Assembly: GCF_004912165.1 (NCBI RefSeq)
Contig: NZ_STGV01000005.1
Coordinates: 310,001-374,000, forward strand
DNA length: 64,000 nucleotides
Direction: 5' to 3'
From: Peteryoungia ipomoeae
GTDB lineage: Bacteria; Pseudomonadota; Alphaproteobacteria; Rhizobiales; Rhizobiaceae
Shown here: piece by piece, positions 10,104-19,954 of the stretch
Numbering within the stretch: the stretch's first letter is position 1
How the letters are laid out: each line of letters begins with the position of its first letter
The notes under the pieces: generated by a model
What the model was told of the DNA's origin: nothing
Databases searched by the model: none
What the model saw: the letters and a program-made list of their open reading frames with translations, nothing else
Translations under genes and position numbers: made by a program

Positions 10104-12062
10104 ATGACGCAGACGACACCTGGAGCAATCCTTCGACCGAACGGGACCGATTTCCGACTCTGGTCTCATCATTGCAGCCATGTCGAGCTCTGCCTGTTTG
10201 ATGACGCGGGACAGCGGGAAACGGCGCGGCACCGGATGACGCGCGGCGACGGTGATATGCACCACGCTTTTGTTGCGGGCATCGGTGAGGGCGCGCGCTA
10301 CGGCTTCCGCGTCCACGGGCCCTATGCTCCCCATGAGGGACATTGGTACGACGCGTCCAAACTCCTCGTCGATCCCTATGCCACAGAGCTCGATCGTCCC
10401 TTTGTCCATGATCCGAGGCTTGGCCAATATGGCGTCGACACCGCCGAACTGATGCCAAAGGCCATTATCCGGCAACATGAGGCTCTCTCGGCCATGAAGC
10501 GACTGGGGGATCGCGCAGGCTTCATCTACGAGGTCAATGTCAAGGCGCTGACCATGCTGCATCCGGATGTCCCGGACGCACAAAGGGGCACGCTTGCGGC
10601 CCTTGCGCATCCTTCGATCCTGGCGCATCTGCGCCGTATCGGCGTCGGCATGGTCGAACTGATGCCGATCACGGCCTGGATCGACGAACGGCATCTGCCG
10701 CCCCTCGGTCTCACAAACAGCTGGGGCTACAACCCTGTCGCCATGATGGCGCTCGATCCACGCATCGTGCCGGGTGGCGTGCAGGAACTGCGCGAAACCG
10801 TGGCCGCCCTTCATGCCGAAGGCATCGGTGTCATTCTCGACCTCGTCTTCAACCATACCGGCGAAAGCGATGTGCATGGCACCACGCTGTCCCTGCGCGG
10901 CATAGACAACCGCTCCCTCTTTCGCCATGTGGCAGACGATCCGGGCACACTGGTCAACGACACCGGCTGCGGCAATACGCTGGCCTGTGACCATCCCTTC
11001 GTCCGGCAACTGATCGTCGACACGCTGCGCCACTTCGTCTTGCAGGCGGGCATTGACGGCTTTCGCTTCGACCTTGCGCCTGTCATGGCCCGCCACTGGG
11101 ATGGTTTTCATCCGGATGCAAGAACGTTAAAGGCCATCCTCGAAGACGAGCTGCTCAAAGACCGCATCCTGATAGCCGAACCCTGGGACATCGGTCCTGG
11201 CGGCTATCAGCTTGGGCATTTCCCGGGCGCCTTTCTTGAGTGGAACGACAGGGCACGCGATACCTATCGACGCTATTGGCGCGGCGATCGCGGCACGACC
11301 GGCGACCTTGCCACCGCCCTTGCCGGCTCAGCCGACATTTTCGCCACTGGCAAACACTCGGAGACCCGGAGCGTCAATTTCATCGCCGCCCATGACGGCT
11401 TCTCCGTGATGGATCTCGTCTCGCACACCCACAAGCACAATGAGGCCAATGGCGAGGAAAATCGCGACGGCCACAACGACAATCACTCCTGGAACAATGG
11501 CGCTGAAGGCGAGACCCGCGACCCCACCATCCTGAGGCAGCGGCGCCAGGATGTGGAGGCCCTGCTCGCCACGCTGTTTGCCAGCCGCGGCGCCGTCATG
11601 CTGACCGCCGGCGACGAGTTTGGCCGCAGCCAGAAGGGCAACAACAACGCCTATTGCCAGGACAATGCCCTGACCTGGCTGGATTGGGCAAAAGCCGATC
11701 AGGAACTGATCGAGACGACCGCACGCCTTGCCGCCATGCGCCAGCGTTTTACCTGTTTCACCGATCCCGGTGTCCTGACCGGCAATGGAGACGTGGAATG
11801 GATTGCACCCGGCGGCCGCGCCATGGTGGGGGATGACTGGGAGAACCCTGATCTTCCGGGCTTTGCAATGGTGCTTCAGTCTCTCGATCGCGAAACGGGG
11901 GATGCCTGCCGTATCGCGGCACTTTTCAACCGCACCGATCATGCGGTGGACTTTGTCCTGCCGACGACATCGGAACGCAAATGGCGAGCGCTTGCAACCG
12001 GACCCGATGCGGTGACGATCAGGTCCGGGCCCCGCAGCGTTGATTTCTGGATTGAAACCTGA
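10104..12062 (+). CDS. glgX: glycogen debranching enzyme
   Basis: Isoamylase-type GH13 enzyme that cleaves alpha-1,6 branches during glycogen breakdown. From the ATG at 10104 (GAGAGG ribosome site) it has 652 residues; an in-frame ATG at 10005 would add 33 atypical residues and overlap arsH. Catalytic motifs are DLVFNHT, FRFDLA (nucleophile Asp323), LIAEPWD (acid/base Glu359) and AAHDGF (Asp431). An N-terminal CBM48-like domain begins near TDFRLWSHH. It belongs with glgBCA-pgm but is separated from pgm by the HEPN pair and the ars operon, so here it may be read from ars transcription or its own promoter. Confidence 0.95.
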   Translation: MTQTTPGAILRPNGTDFRLWSHHCSHVELCLFDDAGQRETARHRMTRGDGDMHHAFVAGIGEGARYGFRVHGPYAPHEGHWYDASKLLVDPYATELDRPFVHDPRLGQYGVDTAELMPKAIIRQHEALSAMKRLGDRAGFIYEVNVKALTMLHPDVPDAQRGTLAALAHPSILAHLRRIGVGMVELMPITAWIDERHLPPLGLTNSWGYNPVAMMALDPRIVPGGVQELRETVAALHAEGIGVILDLVFNHTGESDVHGTTLSLRGIDNRSLFRHVADDPGTLVNDTGCGNTLACDHPFVRQLIVDTLRHFVLQAGIDGFRFDLAPVMARHWDGFHPDARTLKAILEDELLKDRILIAEPWDIGPGGYQLGHFPGAFLEWNDRARDTYRRYWRGDRGTTGDLATALAGSADIFATGKHSETRSVNFIAAHDGFSVMDLVSHTHKHNEANGEENRDGHNDNHSWNNGAEGETRDPTILRQRRQDVEALLATLFASRGAVMLTAGDEFGRSQKGNNNAYCQDNALTWLDWAKADQELIETTARLAAMRQRFTCFTDPGVLTGNGDVEWIAPGGRAMVGDDWENPDLPGFAMVLQSLDRETGDACRIAALFNRTDHAVDFVLPTTSERKWRALATGPDAVTIRSGPRSVDFWIET

Positions 12063-12151
12063 TTTTTTTGCACTGCGGTGATGGCGGCCTATTCCGCTTG
12101 CCACAATGCCCCTGTAGCGTCTTGTCATCGTTGATAAATCAGGTTGCTTGA

Positions 12152-12640
12152 ATGCCGCATGAAATTTCGCTGGCAGATGTGCCGGGCCTTGTGGGAACTG
12201 TCGTCGGCGTTTCGGACTGGATCACCGTTGACCAGCCGATGATCGACGCTTTTGCCGGCGCCACCATGGATCACCAGTTCATTCACACAGACCCGGTGCG
12301 CGCAGCTGCCGAAACCCCATTCGGCGGCACCATTGCCCATGGCTTCCTGACGCTCTCGCTGCTTTCCGCCATGAACTACAATTGCCTGCCGGTCATCCGC
12401 GAGCAGACTATGGGCATCAATTACGGATTTGAGAAAGTCCGCTTCATGTCGCCTGTGCGCACGGGCAAGCGCATTCGCGGCTCCTTCAAACTTGCCGAGG
12501 CTCGTTTCCGCGGCGCGGGCATGCTGATGAACCACTACGAGGTGACGGTCGAAATCGAGGATGAGCGCAAGCCCGCACTCACCGCCGACTGGATCACCAT
12601 TTCCCAGTTCGATCCGAAGGATCGCCCGGAAGGCGTCTGA
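12152..12640 (+). CDS. MaoC-like (R)-specific enoyl hydratase family protein
   Basis: Hot-dog-fold protein of 162 residues. The hydratase dyad is visible in ATMDHQFIHTDPVRA (Asp40 and His45), with the downstream helix GGTIAHGFLTLSLLS. The family hydrates enoyl-CoA thioesters, and some members feed polyhydroxyalkanoate synthesis; rhizobial NodN also belongs here. No substrate can be assigned. It stands 89 bases after glgX, with a possible ribosome site AGGTTGCTTGA, and DUF2332 follows after 17 bases. Confidence 0.88.
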   Translation: MPHEISLADVPGLVGTVVGVSDWITVDQPMIDAFAGATMDHQFIHTDPVRAAAETPFGGTIAHGFLTLSLLSAMNYNCLPVIREQTMGINYGFEKVRFMSPVRTGKRIRGSFKLAEARFRGAGMLMNHYEVTVEIEDERKPALTADWITISQFDPKDRPEGV

Positions 12641-12657
12641 CACACGAGAGGATCTCC

Positions 12658-13716
12658 ATGACTGTTGAGCGTGCCAGCGAGATCCGCCAGAGTTTCCTCC
12701 GTCAAGCCAAGGCCTGCACGGATCTCGGCTCGCCCTTCACGGCGCGTCTTTGCACGCTGGCAGCAAGCCGCCTGACAGAGGACGGCCCCGTCGGGCGGAT
12801 GATCCTCAATTGGCCCGGCAATCCCGATGGCACGGGCGACGCGCTCGCACTGCGGTTCGCCGGTACGCTGCACGCGCTGGTTCGCTCCGAACGCGATACC
12901 GCCCTTGCCGCCGTCTATCCGCCCCATGCCGTCGATGACGACACGCTCTGGGCCGCGATTGACGCCGCCCTACGACGCGACGAAGCCTTCATGCTCGACC
13001 GGATGAAATCGGCGCCACAGACCAACGAAGTCCGCCGCTCCTCCGCCCTCCTGCCAGGCTTCCTGACAATCGCTGCACGAACAGGAAAACCATTGATCCT
13101 GTCCGAAGTCGGTGCCAGCGCCGGACTCAATCTGCAGTGGGATCGCTATCGATACCGGCTCGCGGACGCCACTTGGGGTCAGGCCTCCACCGTCGAACTC
13201 ACACCGCAATGGCAAGGCGCATTGCCGCCCGAGGCTGAGATTAAGATCGCAGAGCGCGCCGGCTGCGATCTCAACCCGCTCGATCCATCTTCAGATGATG
13301 ACCGCCTGCGGCTCTATTCCTACATCTGGGCCGACCAGCAGGATCGCCTGGATCGTACCGCGGCCGCGCTCGCGATGGCTGCTGAAAGCGGCCTCAAGGT
13401 CGAGAAGGCCGATGCCATAGACTGGTTGCGAAAGCGCCTGGCGACACCCCGCCCCGGCATGACCCACGTGATCTACCACACCATCGCCTGGCAGTACCTG
13501 CCAGCCAGCCTGAAGGCAGAGGGTGAAGCACTGATCGCAGATGCCGGTGCGAAGGCGACGAATGAGGCGCCGCTTGCCCGCCTGCAACTGGAAGCCGACG
13601 GCAAGCCTGACGGCGCCGCGATCCTGTTGACGCTCTGGCCCTCAGGTGAAACCCGCGAAGTGGGCCGCGCCGATTTCCATGGCCGCTGGGTGAAATGGGC
13701 GGGCTGGACCGCCTGA
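12658..13716 (+). CDS. DUF2332 family protein
   Basis: Cytoplasmic protein of 352 residues resembling the DUF2332 family, whose biochemical role is not established. The central ILSEVGASAGLNLQWDRY looks like a Rossmann nucleotide or SAM loop, and a later VIYHTIAWQYLP resembles the motif IV region of methyltransferases, so a methyltransferase-like fold is plausible. The ATG at 12658 is preceded by GAGAGGATC. It may be cotranscribed with the MaoC gene. Confidence 0.8.
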   Translation: MTVERASEIRQSFLRQAKACTDLGSPFTARLCTLAASRLTEDGPVGRMILNWPGNPDGTGDALALRFAGTLHALVRSERDTALAAVYPPHAVDDDTLWAAIDAALRRDEAFMLDRMKSAPQTNEVRRSSALLPGFLTIAARTGKPLILSEVGASAGLNLQWDRYRYRLADATWGQASTVELTPQWQGALPPEAEIKIAERAGCDLNPLDPSSDDDRLRLYSYIWADQQDRLDRTAAALAMAAESGLKVEKADAIDWLRKRLATPRPGMTHVIYHTIAWQYLPASLKAEGEALIADAGAKATNEAPLARLQLEADGKPDGAAILLTLWPSGETREVGRADFHGRWVKWAGWTA

Positions 13717-13932
13717 CCCGAGGAAAACGTGCAGACGTCACCCGTCGAACCGCGGCGCACGTCTCCTGTGACTGTCACCACTTCCAAATTTTGGACCCGC
13801 TCACCATAGATGCCGCCTGCCGGCAATGGGCCAAGCCGCGTTCCCATGACTGCTGCCTCTGCAGCGATGGCTGCGAACGCGGGATAAGACGCTCTCATCG
13901 GCAAAACAGGCGAAGAGAACGGGATTTTGGCG

Positions 13933-14463
13933 ATGACAGTTTTCAAGGCGGCATATCTTGCCGCATACCTTACCTTGGCTTCATCAGGCGCGGCCATGGC
14001 CGTTGTCATGGTCGAGCAAGGCGATCCCATCATGGCCGAGGCCTTCGAAAAAGCGAAGGCTGGCCTCGATCACTTCCTCTCGCGGGCCGAAAATCCGCCG
14101 GAGGGAAGCTACAACTACACGGTCAAGATCGGCATCGTTGACGATGGCGACAGCTACCGGATCAACAGCTTTTCGGAAGGCTCCCTATCCTCCGAGTTCT
14201 TCTGGCTGAGCGATATCGAAAAGACCGAGAACGGCTACACCGGCCGGATCAGCAACGAGCCTGAGATGGTCGAGCACATCGAGATGGGCCAGACCATTGC
14301 CTTCACAAAGGACGATGTCGCCGACTGGTTCTACATGGACGAGAAAGGCATGACCGGCAATTTTACCGGCTGCGCGATTGCCAGGATCACGCCCTCTGCC
14401 GAGATCGACGAACTCTTCCGCTCGATGGGCCTGGTCTGCGACAAGCAGGACATCACGCATTGA
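13933..14463 (+). CDS. exported DUF2314 (YegJ-like) protein
   Basis: Protein of 176 residues with a hydrophobic signal-like N-terminus (TVFKAAYLAAYLTLASSGAA) and probable cleavage near AMA. The mature part holds the DUF2314 pattern: FWLSDIE, NGYTGRISNEP, GQTIAF and DVADWFYMD. Function is unknown. I chose the ATG at 13933; a TTG two codons upstream is possible. It stands alone, 216 bases after the DUF2332 gene, and shares a bidirectional terminator with the converging sox operon. Confidence 0.82.
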   Translation: MTVFKAAYLAAYLTLASSGAAMAVVMVEQGDPIMAEAFEKAKAGLDHFLSRAENPPEGSYNYTVKIGIVDDGDSYRINSFSEGSLSSEFFWLSDIEKTENGYTGRISNEPEMVEHIEMGQTIAFTKDDVADWFYMDEKGMTGNFTGCAIARITPSAEIDELFRSMGLVCDKQDITH

Positions 14464-14465
14464 AA

Positions 14466-14488
14466 AAGGCCGGGAGCGACCCGGCCTT
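14466..14488. terminator. bidirectional hairpin terminator
   Basis: AAGGCCGGG (14466-14474), a five-base loop and CCCGGCCTT (14480-14488) form a perfect 9-bp stem. It lies between the convergent DUF2314 gene and soxG, with short A runs on one side and T on the other, so it can serve both strands. Confidence 0.8.
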
Positions 14489-14517
14489 CCTGTATCTCAG
14501 GATCGAGATCGCACGCC

Positions 14518-15072
14518 TCAGAGCGAAGCATCCTGAGCGCCCTCGACCAGCGTGCCGAAGGCATAGTCTGCGAACGACCGCCAGCATTCAACCCGGAAGG
14601 TCTCCTGCTCGACCCGGTAGAGGATGATCTCGATCTTGCCGAAGACCGTGCGCGTGACAGCCCCCACCGGGAAGGCTGTCAGCGAGAGGTCCAGCGGGCA
14701 GGCCGCATTCAATGTATCCGCAGCCGCCGGTCCCGAGACGATGATCCCGGTATTGCGGTGGGAAATGTCGGTCGCCGAGTGAACAACGCCGGAAGCCGCG
14801 CAATCGGCCATCAGCGCGTCGCCCTTCTCGTCGATCAGGAACCACTCGTCCGGCCCGATCCAGAATGCCGTGCGCCCCTTGGCCGAAACGGATGTCTTCG
14901 GCTTTGTCGGCAGCTTCAGACCGAGTGCTTTGGAGAGGCCGGCGACCGCTTCCTCGCCAGCCCGCAGCGAGACGCGTGTCGCGGGAACTGCGGGCGTCAG
15001 TCGAACCCGGGCGCTGCCGCCTTGGAAGCCTGAAAGAACGGTCTTGCGTTCTGCTACAGTCAGATCAGCCAT
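14518..15072 (-). CDS. soxG: sarcosine oxidase gamma subunit
   Basis: Small subunit (184 residues) of heterotetrameric sarcosine oxidase, related to the aminomethyltransferase fold. Visible marks are the IGPDEWFLI segment, SATDISHRNTGIIVSGPAAADTLN, and VECWRSFADY near the end. The start is the ATG at 15072 (MADL), which overlaps the soxA stop as ATGGCTGA; a longer frame to 15096 is less likely. It is the last gene of the soxBDAG operon, and the coupling suits equal subunit production. Confidence 0.93.
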   Translation of the reverse strand: MADLTVAERKTVLSGFQGGSARVRLTPAVPATRVSLRAGEEAVAGLSKALGLKLPTKPKTSVSAKGRTAFWIGPDEWFLIDEKGDALMADCAASGVVHSATDISHRNTGIIVSGPAAADTLNAACPLDLSLTAFPVGAVTRTVFGKIEIILYRVEQETFRVECWRSFADYAFGTLVEGAQDASL

Positions 15073-18058
15073 GGATGCGGCCCCCTTCCTTGTCAAAGAA
15101 TACCATGTCGGTCACTTCGACCGCGATGGTCTTGTCCTTCATCGGCACGTAAAGCGTCTGCCCCATGCGGGCGCGGCCACCTGATACCATGGCGATCGCG
15201 ATCGAGCGGCCGATGTTTTCCGACCAGTAGGACGAGGTCACATGGCCGAGCATGGTCATCGGCTTCGGCTGGTTCGGATCGGCCACGATCTGGCCGCCCT
15301 CTTCCAGCACCTCATTCGGGTTCTTGGTCAGAAGGCCGACCAGCTGCTTGCGGCCATCCTTGACCAGATCCGGCCGCTTCATGCCGCGAATACCGACAAA
15401 GTCCGTCTTCTTCTTCGACACGGCCCAGGAGAGGCCCGCATCATCGGCAGTCAGCGTACCATCGGTGTCCTGGCCGACGATGATATAGCCCTTCTCGGCG
15501 CGCAGGACGTGCATGGTCTCGGTGCCGTAGAGGCAGGCGCCCATCGACTGCGCCCGTTCCCAGATCGCCTGGAAGACGGATGCGCCGAAATCGGCGGGAA
15601 CATTGACTTCGAAGCCCAGTTCACCGGTAAACGACACGCGGAAGAGGCGCGTCGGCACACCGCAGAACTTGCCCTCGGCCACGCTCATATGCGGGAAGGC
15701 CTCGTTCGAAATGTCGATGCCCTCGACGAAGGGCGCGATGATGTCGCGTGCCTTCGGACCCTGGACCGCGATGACAGCCCACTGTTCGGTGGTCGAGGTC
15801 AGCCAGACCTTCAGATGCGGGAATTCGGTCTGCAGATAGTCTTCCATGTGGTGCATCACGCGCGGCGCACCGCCGGTCGTGGTGGTCACGTGGAAGCGAT
15901 CCTCGGCGAGACGCCCGACAACGCCGTCGTCATAGATGAAGCCGTCTTCGCGCGTCATGATGCCATAGCGCGCCTTGCCGGGCTTCAGCGTGTCCCAGGC
16001 ATTGGTATACATCAGGTTGAGGAACTCGGCCGCGTCCGGACCGACCACCTCGATCTTGCCGAGCGTCGAGGCGTTGAACACGCCGGCAACGTCACGGGCC
16101 GTCTTGCATTCGCGGTTGACGGCCGCATGCATGTCTTCGCCGGCTTTCGGATAGTACCAGGCGCGCTTCCAGTTGCCGACGTCTTCATAGACGGCGCCCT
16201 GGGAGACTTCATAGGCATGCATCGGCGTCTTGCGCGTCGGATCGAAGAGTTCGCCACGCGAATGGTTGATCAGCGTGCCGAAGGTGACCGGCGTGTAAGG
16301 CGCGCGGAAGGTGGTGAGACCGACCTGCGGGATTTCCTTGCCGAGCACTTCCGCAGCAATCGCAAGGCCATGCATGTTGGACAGCTTGCCCTGATCGGAC
16401 GCCATGCCATTCGTGGTGAAGCGCTTGATATGCTCGATCGAATGCATGCCTTCACGCACGGCGAGACGAATGTCCTTGGCGCAGACATCGTGCTGGAAGT
16501 CGACGAACGCCTTCACATTGTCGTCGCGCCCTGCCCCTTCGGCAGCGCCGATCATGCCGCCTGTCCAGGCATGGGCATTCGCGCCGGTGAAGGAAAGGCT
16601 CGCCGCATCCGCTGCACCTGTAGCCTTGGCCATGGAAAGCCCGGCGGAGGTCGCCTCGTCGAGCAGGGCCTGCAGATCGTCGGTACCGTTGCAGGCGCCG
16701 ACCGAGATGCAATCATGCGCATAGACATCCGGCAGAAAGCGCTGGTTGGCCGCATCAAACTTGAGCTTGCCGCGCGACTGCGAGAACATGTGCACGGAAG
16801 GCGTCCAGCCACCGCACATCAGGAGCGCATCGACCTCGAACTTGCGCGCCTGCCCGCCGCCATTGCGACGTACGGTAATCGAGCGAACCCGCAGACGACC
16901 CGCCGTATCGACGACGCCATGACCGGTCAGGACCTCGATCCCCAGCGCCCGCGCTTCCGCCAGCACCATCGCGCCCGGCTTTTCGCGGGCATCAACGATG
17001 ACAGGCACGGAAACGCCAGCCTTCTTCAGGTCGATCGCTGCCTCATAAGCCGAATCGTGGGCCGTGTAGACGCCGACCTCGGCACCGACGGCGACACCGA
17101 AATGGTTGAGATAGGTGCGGGCCGCCGAAGCCAGCATGATGCCGGGGCGGTCGTTATTGGCGAACACCATGTGGCGCTCGATGGCACCACTGGCGATCAC
17201 GACGCGCTTGGCCCGTACCTGCCACAGACGCTCACGCGGCAGGGCCTTGGAAGGATTGGCGAGATGATCGGTCACCCGCTCGGCAAGTGCCACATAATTG
17301 TGCGCGTGATAGCCGAAGGCCGTGGTGCGGCTCAGCACCGTCACGTTCGGCATGGCCTTCAGCTTGGCAACGATGCCCTGTGCCCAGTCATAACCGTTCT
17401 GGCCGTCGATCGTGGCACCGGTATCGAAGTGGAAGGCGCCGCCCATCTCGGGCTGCTCATCGGCGATCATCACGCGAACGCCGGTCTGCGCGGCAGCCAG
17501 TGCTGCACTGAGGCCGGCGGCACCGCCACCGATGACCAGCACGTCGCAATGCGCATAGCGGTTGGCATAATGATCCGGATCCGCTTCCTTCGGCGCGTGG
17601 CCGAGACCGGCGGCGCGACGGATGAAGGGCTCGTAGACATGGTGCCATGCAGCCTTCGGCCACATGAAGGTCTTGTAGTAGAAGCCGGCCGCAAAGAACG
17701 GCGACAGCAGGTTGTTGACCTCGCCGATATCGAGCGACAGCGACGGCCAGCGGTTCTGCGTCTCGACCTTCATGCCGTCGAAGACTTCCTGCACCGTTGC
17801 ACGGACGTTCGGCTGGCGGCGCGCAGCATCACGCGACACGTCGAGCAGCGCATTCGGCTCTTCCGGACCGGCCGTCAGAATGCCGCGCGGGCGGTGATAC
17901 TTGAAGGAACGGCCGGCGAGATGCATGCCGTTGGCGATCATCGCGGAGGCCACGGTATCGCCTTCATAGGCCGTCAGCGTCCGGCCATCGATGGTGAAGC
18001 GGGCAGTCAGCGCCGGCGTCAGGCGACCCTTGCCGGGAATACGGTTGGCGCCACTCAT
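15065..18058 (-). CDS. soxA: sarcosine oxidase alpha subunit
   Basis: Large subunit, 997 residues, the usual size. Sarcosine oxidase demethylates sarcosine to glycine and passes the one-carbon unit to tetrahydrofolate. The N-terminus has the 2Fe-2S-ferredoxin-like fold without cluster ligands, then the dinucleotide site VLVIGGGAAGLSAALAAA (Gly177-Gly182). The C-terminal third resembles the glycine cleavage T-protein, with the folate-site region near RVSFTGELGFEVNVP. It overlaps soxD by 4 bases and soxG by 8. The open antisense frame over this gene is a composition artefact. Confidence 0.97.
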   Translation of the reverse strand: MSGANRIPGKGRLTPALTARFTIDGRTLTAYEGDTVASAMIANGMHLAGRSFKYHRPRGILTAGPEEPNALLDVSRDAARRQPNVRATVQEVFDGMKVETQNRWPSLSLDIGEVNNLLSPFFAAGFYYKTFMWPKAAWHHVYEPFIRRAAGLGHAPKEADPDHYANRYAHCDVLVIGGGAAGLSAALAAAQTGVRVMIADEQPEMGGAFHFDTGATIDGQNGYDWAQGIVAKLKAMPNVTVLSRTTAFGYHAHNYVALAERVTDHLANPSKALPRERLWQVRAKRVVIASGAIERHMVFANNDRPGIMLASAARTYLNHFGVAVGAEVGVYTAHDSAYEAAIDLKKAGVSVPVIVDAREKPGAMVLAEARALGIEVLTGHGVVDTAGRLRVRSITVRRNGGGQARKFEVDALLMCGGWTPSVHMFSQSRGKLKFDAANQRFLPDVYAHDCISVGACNGTDDLQALLDEATSAGLSMAKATGAADAASLSFTGANAHAWTGGMIGAAEGAGRDDNVKAFVDFQHDVCAKDIRLAVREGMHSIEHIKRFTTNGMASDQGKLSNMHGLAIAAEVLGKEIPQVGLTTFRAPYTPVTFGTLINHSRGELFDPTRKTPMHAYEVSQGAVYEDVGNWKRAWYYPKAGEDMHAAVNRECKTARDVAGVFNASTLGKIEVVGPDAAEFLNLMYTNAWDTLKPGKARYGIMTREDGFIYDDGVVGRLAEDRFHVTTTTGGAPRVMHHMEDYLQTEFPHLKVWLTSTTEQWAVIAVQGPKARDIIAPFVEGIDISNEAFPHMSVAEGKFCGVPTRLFRVSFTGELGFEVNVPADFGASVFQAIWERAQSMGACLYGTETMHVLRAEKGYIIVGQDTDGTLTADDAGLSWAVSKKKTDFVGIRGMKRPDLVKDGRKQLVGLLTKNPNEVLEEGGQIVADPNQPKPMTMLGHVTSSYWSENIGRSIAIAMVSGGRARMGQTLYVPMKDKTIAVEVTDMVFFDKEGGRIHG

Positions 18059-18375
18059 GCCGTCTCTCCCTTGGATGCGGTTGCAGGCTTCAGCGTTGCG
18101 GGGTCAGGCATGGGCTCGCCGGCCTTGTAGGTCAGCAGGATCTTGTCGGACACCGTGTCGCGGGCGGCATTGAAGAACCGGCCACAGCCATGGATATGGC
18201 GCCAGCGTTCGAAAATGATGCCCTTCGGATTGTCGCGCAGGAAGAAATAGTCGGCGAACTCCTCATCGGTGATCGCAGCGATATTGGCGGGACGCGCGAT
18301 ATGCGCTTCGCCGGCGGCGCGAAACTCGAGTTCGGCGCGCTCTTCTTCGCAATAGGGGCACTTGATGATCAGCAT
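18055..18375 (-). CDS. soxD: sarcosine oxidase delta subunit
   Basis: Subunit of 106 residues that binds zinc in characterised homologues. Candidate ligands are Cys6 and Cys9 in KCPYCEEE, then His60 or His62 and Cys64 in WRHIHGCGRFF, matching the known Cys3His arrangement. FFLRDNPKG is also characteristic. It overlaps soxA by 4 bases and lies 18 bases after soxB. Confidence 0.95.
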   Translation of the reverse strand: MLIIKCPYCEEERAELEFRAAGEAHIARPANIAAITDEEFADYFFLRDNPKGIIFERWRHIHGCGRFFNAARDTVSDKILLTYKAGEPMPDPATLKPATASKGETA

Positions 18376-18393
18376 GTTGGGCGATCCCTAAAA

Positions 18394-19647
18394 TCAGTGA
18401 GCGACGGCAGCAGCTGCTGCCTCGTCGATCAGGCGGCCGGTGCGGAAGCGGTCGAGCGTCAGGCCCTGGGCCAGACGATGCGGCTCGCCCTTGGCGATCA
18501 GATGCGCAAACAGGTTGGCCGAGCCCGGTGTCGCCTTGAAGCCGCCGGTTCCCCAGCCGGCATTGACGAAAAGGTTCTGCACGGGTGTCACGCTCTGGAT
18601 CGGCGAACGGTCGGCCGTGTTGTCGGTGATACCACCCCACTGGCGCATCATCTTCACACGACGGAACATCGGGAACAGTTCGCAGATCGCGTCGAGCGTA
18701 TGCGTGATGATCTGCATGCCGCCGGTCTGGCTATAGGAATTGTACTGGTCGGTGCCTGCACCGATGACCAGCTCGCCCTTGTCCGACTGCGAGATATAGG
18801 CATGCACGGTGTTCGACATGACCACGCAGGGGAAGATCGGCTTCAGCGGCTCGGAGACGAGCGCCTGCAGCGGCGTCGAGTGAACCGGCAAGCGCACGCC
18901 TGCCATGCCCATGACGACGGAGGAGTGGCCAGCTGCAGAAACGCCAATCTTCTTCGCGCCGATGAAGCCCTTGGTCGTGTCGACGCCGGTGACTTCACCA
19001 TTCGGCCCGCGACGGATACCCGTCACCTCGCAGTTCTGGATGATGTGCACACCGCGATCAGACGCGGCGCGCGCATAGCCCCAGGCAACCGCATCGTGAC
19101 GGGCCGTGCCGCCACGACGCTGCAGCGCCGCACCATTGATCGGATAACGAGCCGTCTTGGAAATATCCAGCGGCGGGCAAAACGCCTTGGCCTGCTCCGG
19201 CGTCAACCACTCATTGTCGATGCCATAGAGGTTGTTGGCATTCACATGGCGCTTGAAGGACTGCTGGTCATGCACATTGTGCGACAGCATCATCACGCCG
19301 CGCGGCGAATACATGACATTGTAGTTGAGGTCCTGGCTCAGGCCCTCCCAGAGCTTCAGCGAATGCTCGTAGATGTCCATGCTCTCTTCATAGAGATAGT
19401 TGGACCGGATGATGGTGGTGTTGCGGCCGGTATTGCCGCCGCCGAGCCAGCCCTTTTCGATGACCGCGACATTGGTGATGCCGTGCTCCTTGGCGAGATA
19501 ATAGGCGGCTCCCAGACCATGGCCACCGGCGCCGATGATGATGACGTCGTAGGACGACCGGGGCTCGGGAGAAACCCACTGGGCCTCCCAGCCTTTGTGG
19601 GCACGCATCGCCTCACGGACAACGGCAAAGACCGAATATTTGCGCAT
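18394..19647 (-). CDS. soxB: sarcosine oxidase beta subunit
   Basis: Flavin-binding catalytic subunit, 417 residues, as expected. The FAD site is DVIIIGAGGHGLGAAYYL (residues 34-51). In known enzymes this subunit also carries covalent FMN through a histidine; that residue was not pinpointed. It is the first gene of soxBDAG, preceded by a 307-base gap with a large inverted repeat. The folate genes (purU, folD, glyA) often linked to sox are not in this window. Confidence 0.96.
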   Translation of the reverse strand: MRKYSVFAVVREAMRAHKGWEAQWVSPEPRSSYDVIIIGAGGHGLGAAYYLAKEHGITNVAVIEKGWLGGGNTGRNTTIIRSNYLYEESMDIYEHSLKLWEGLSQDLNYNVMYSPRGVMMLSHNVHDQQSFKRHVNANNLYGIDNEWLTPEQAKAFCPPLDISKTARYPINGAALQRRGGTARHDAVAWGYARAASDRGVHIIQNCEVTGIRRGPNGEVTGVDTTKGFIGAKKIGVSAAGHSSVVMGMAGVRLPVHSTPLQALVSEPLKPIFPCVVMSNTVHAYISQSDKGELVIGAGTDQYNSYSQTGGMQIITHTLDAICELFPMFRRVKMMRQWGGITDNTADRSPIQSVTPVQNLFVNAGWGTGGFKATPGSANLFAHLIAKGEPHRLAQGLTLDRFRTGRLIDEAAAAAVAH

Positions 19648-19692
19648 TCGCCTTAAACTCCTGTGGTTCAGGCATTTGGGTAGGGCCTTAGC

Positions 19693-19733
19693 TGTCGCAA
19701 ATCAATATGCGTCATGACGTGCATTTTGCGACA
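19693..19733. promoter_or_regulatory. nested inverted repeat upstream of soxB
   Basis: Outer arms TGTCGCAAA (19693-19701) and TTTGCGACA (19725-19733) are perfect inverse complements and enclose the 10-bp palindrome CGTCATGACG (19710-19719). The site is 46-86 bases upstream of the soxB start in a 307-base gene-free gap that also serves rpsU on the other strand. It is a plausible operator for sarcosine control of the sox operon; no regulator gene is adjacent. Nothing else was recognised in the gap. Confidence 0.6.
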
Positions 19734-19954
19734 CGCAAGCACCCGGCTTTCGACACGGTCGCAATCTGGATGAAGCCCGTGCAAAATTATAGACGAGAAC
19801 GCCTGTGGCATATGGACTTCGGCCAGACCATCTGTTATCTGCCATCGTCAATCGCCGGACTCAACCAGGCCGGGCGAACCATTATGCTGTTTCCGTTGAT
19901 GCGACGTTCGTCGGCGGAAGGACCAACCTAAAGAACCAAAGGAACGGGATAAAC

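Noticed and set aside
15242-18130. Open frame of 962 codons antisense to soxA
   Set aside because: Mirror of a high-GC coding frame; no recognisable motif, while soxA on the other strand has full family motifs and operon overlaps.
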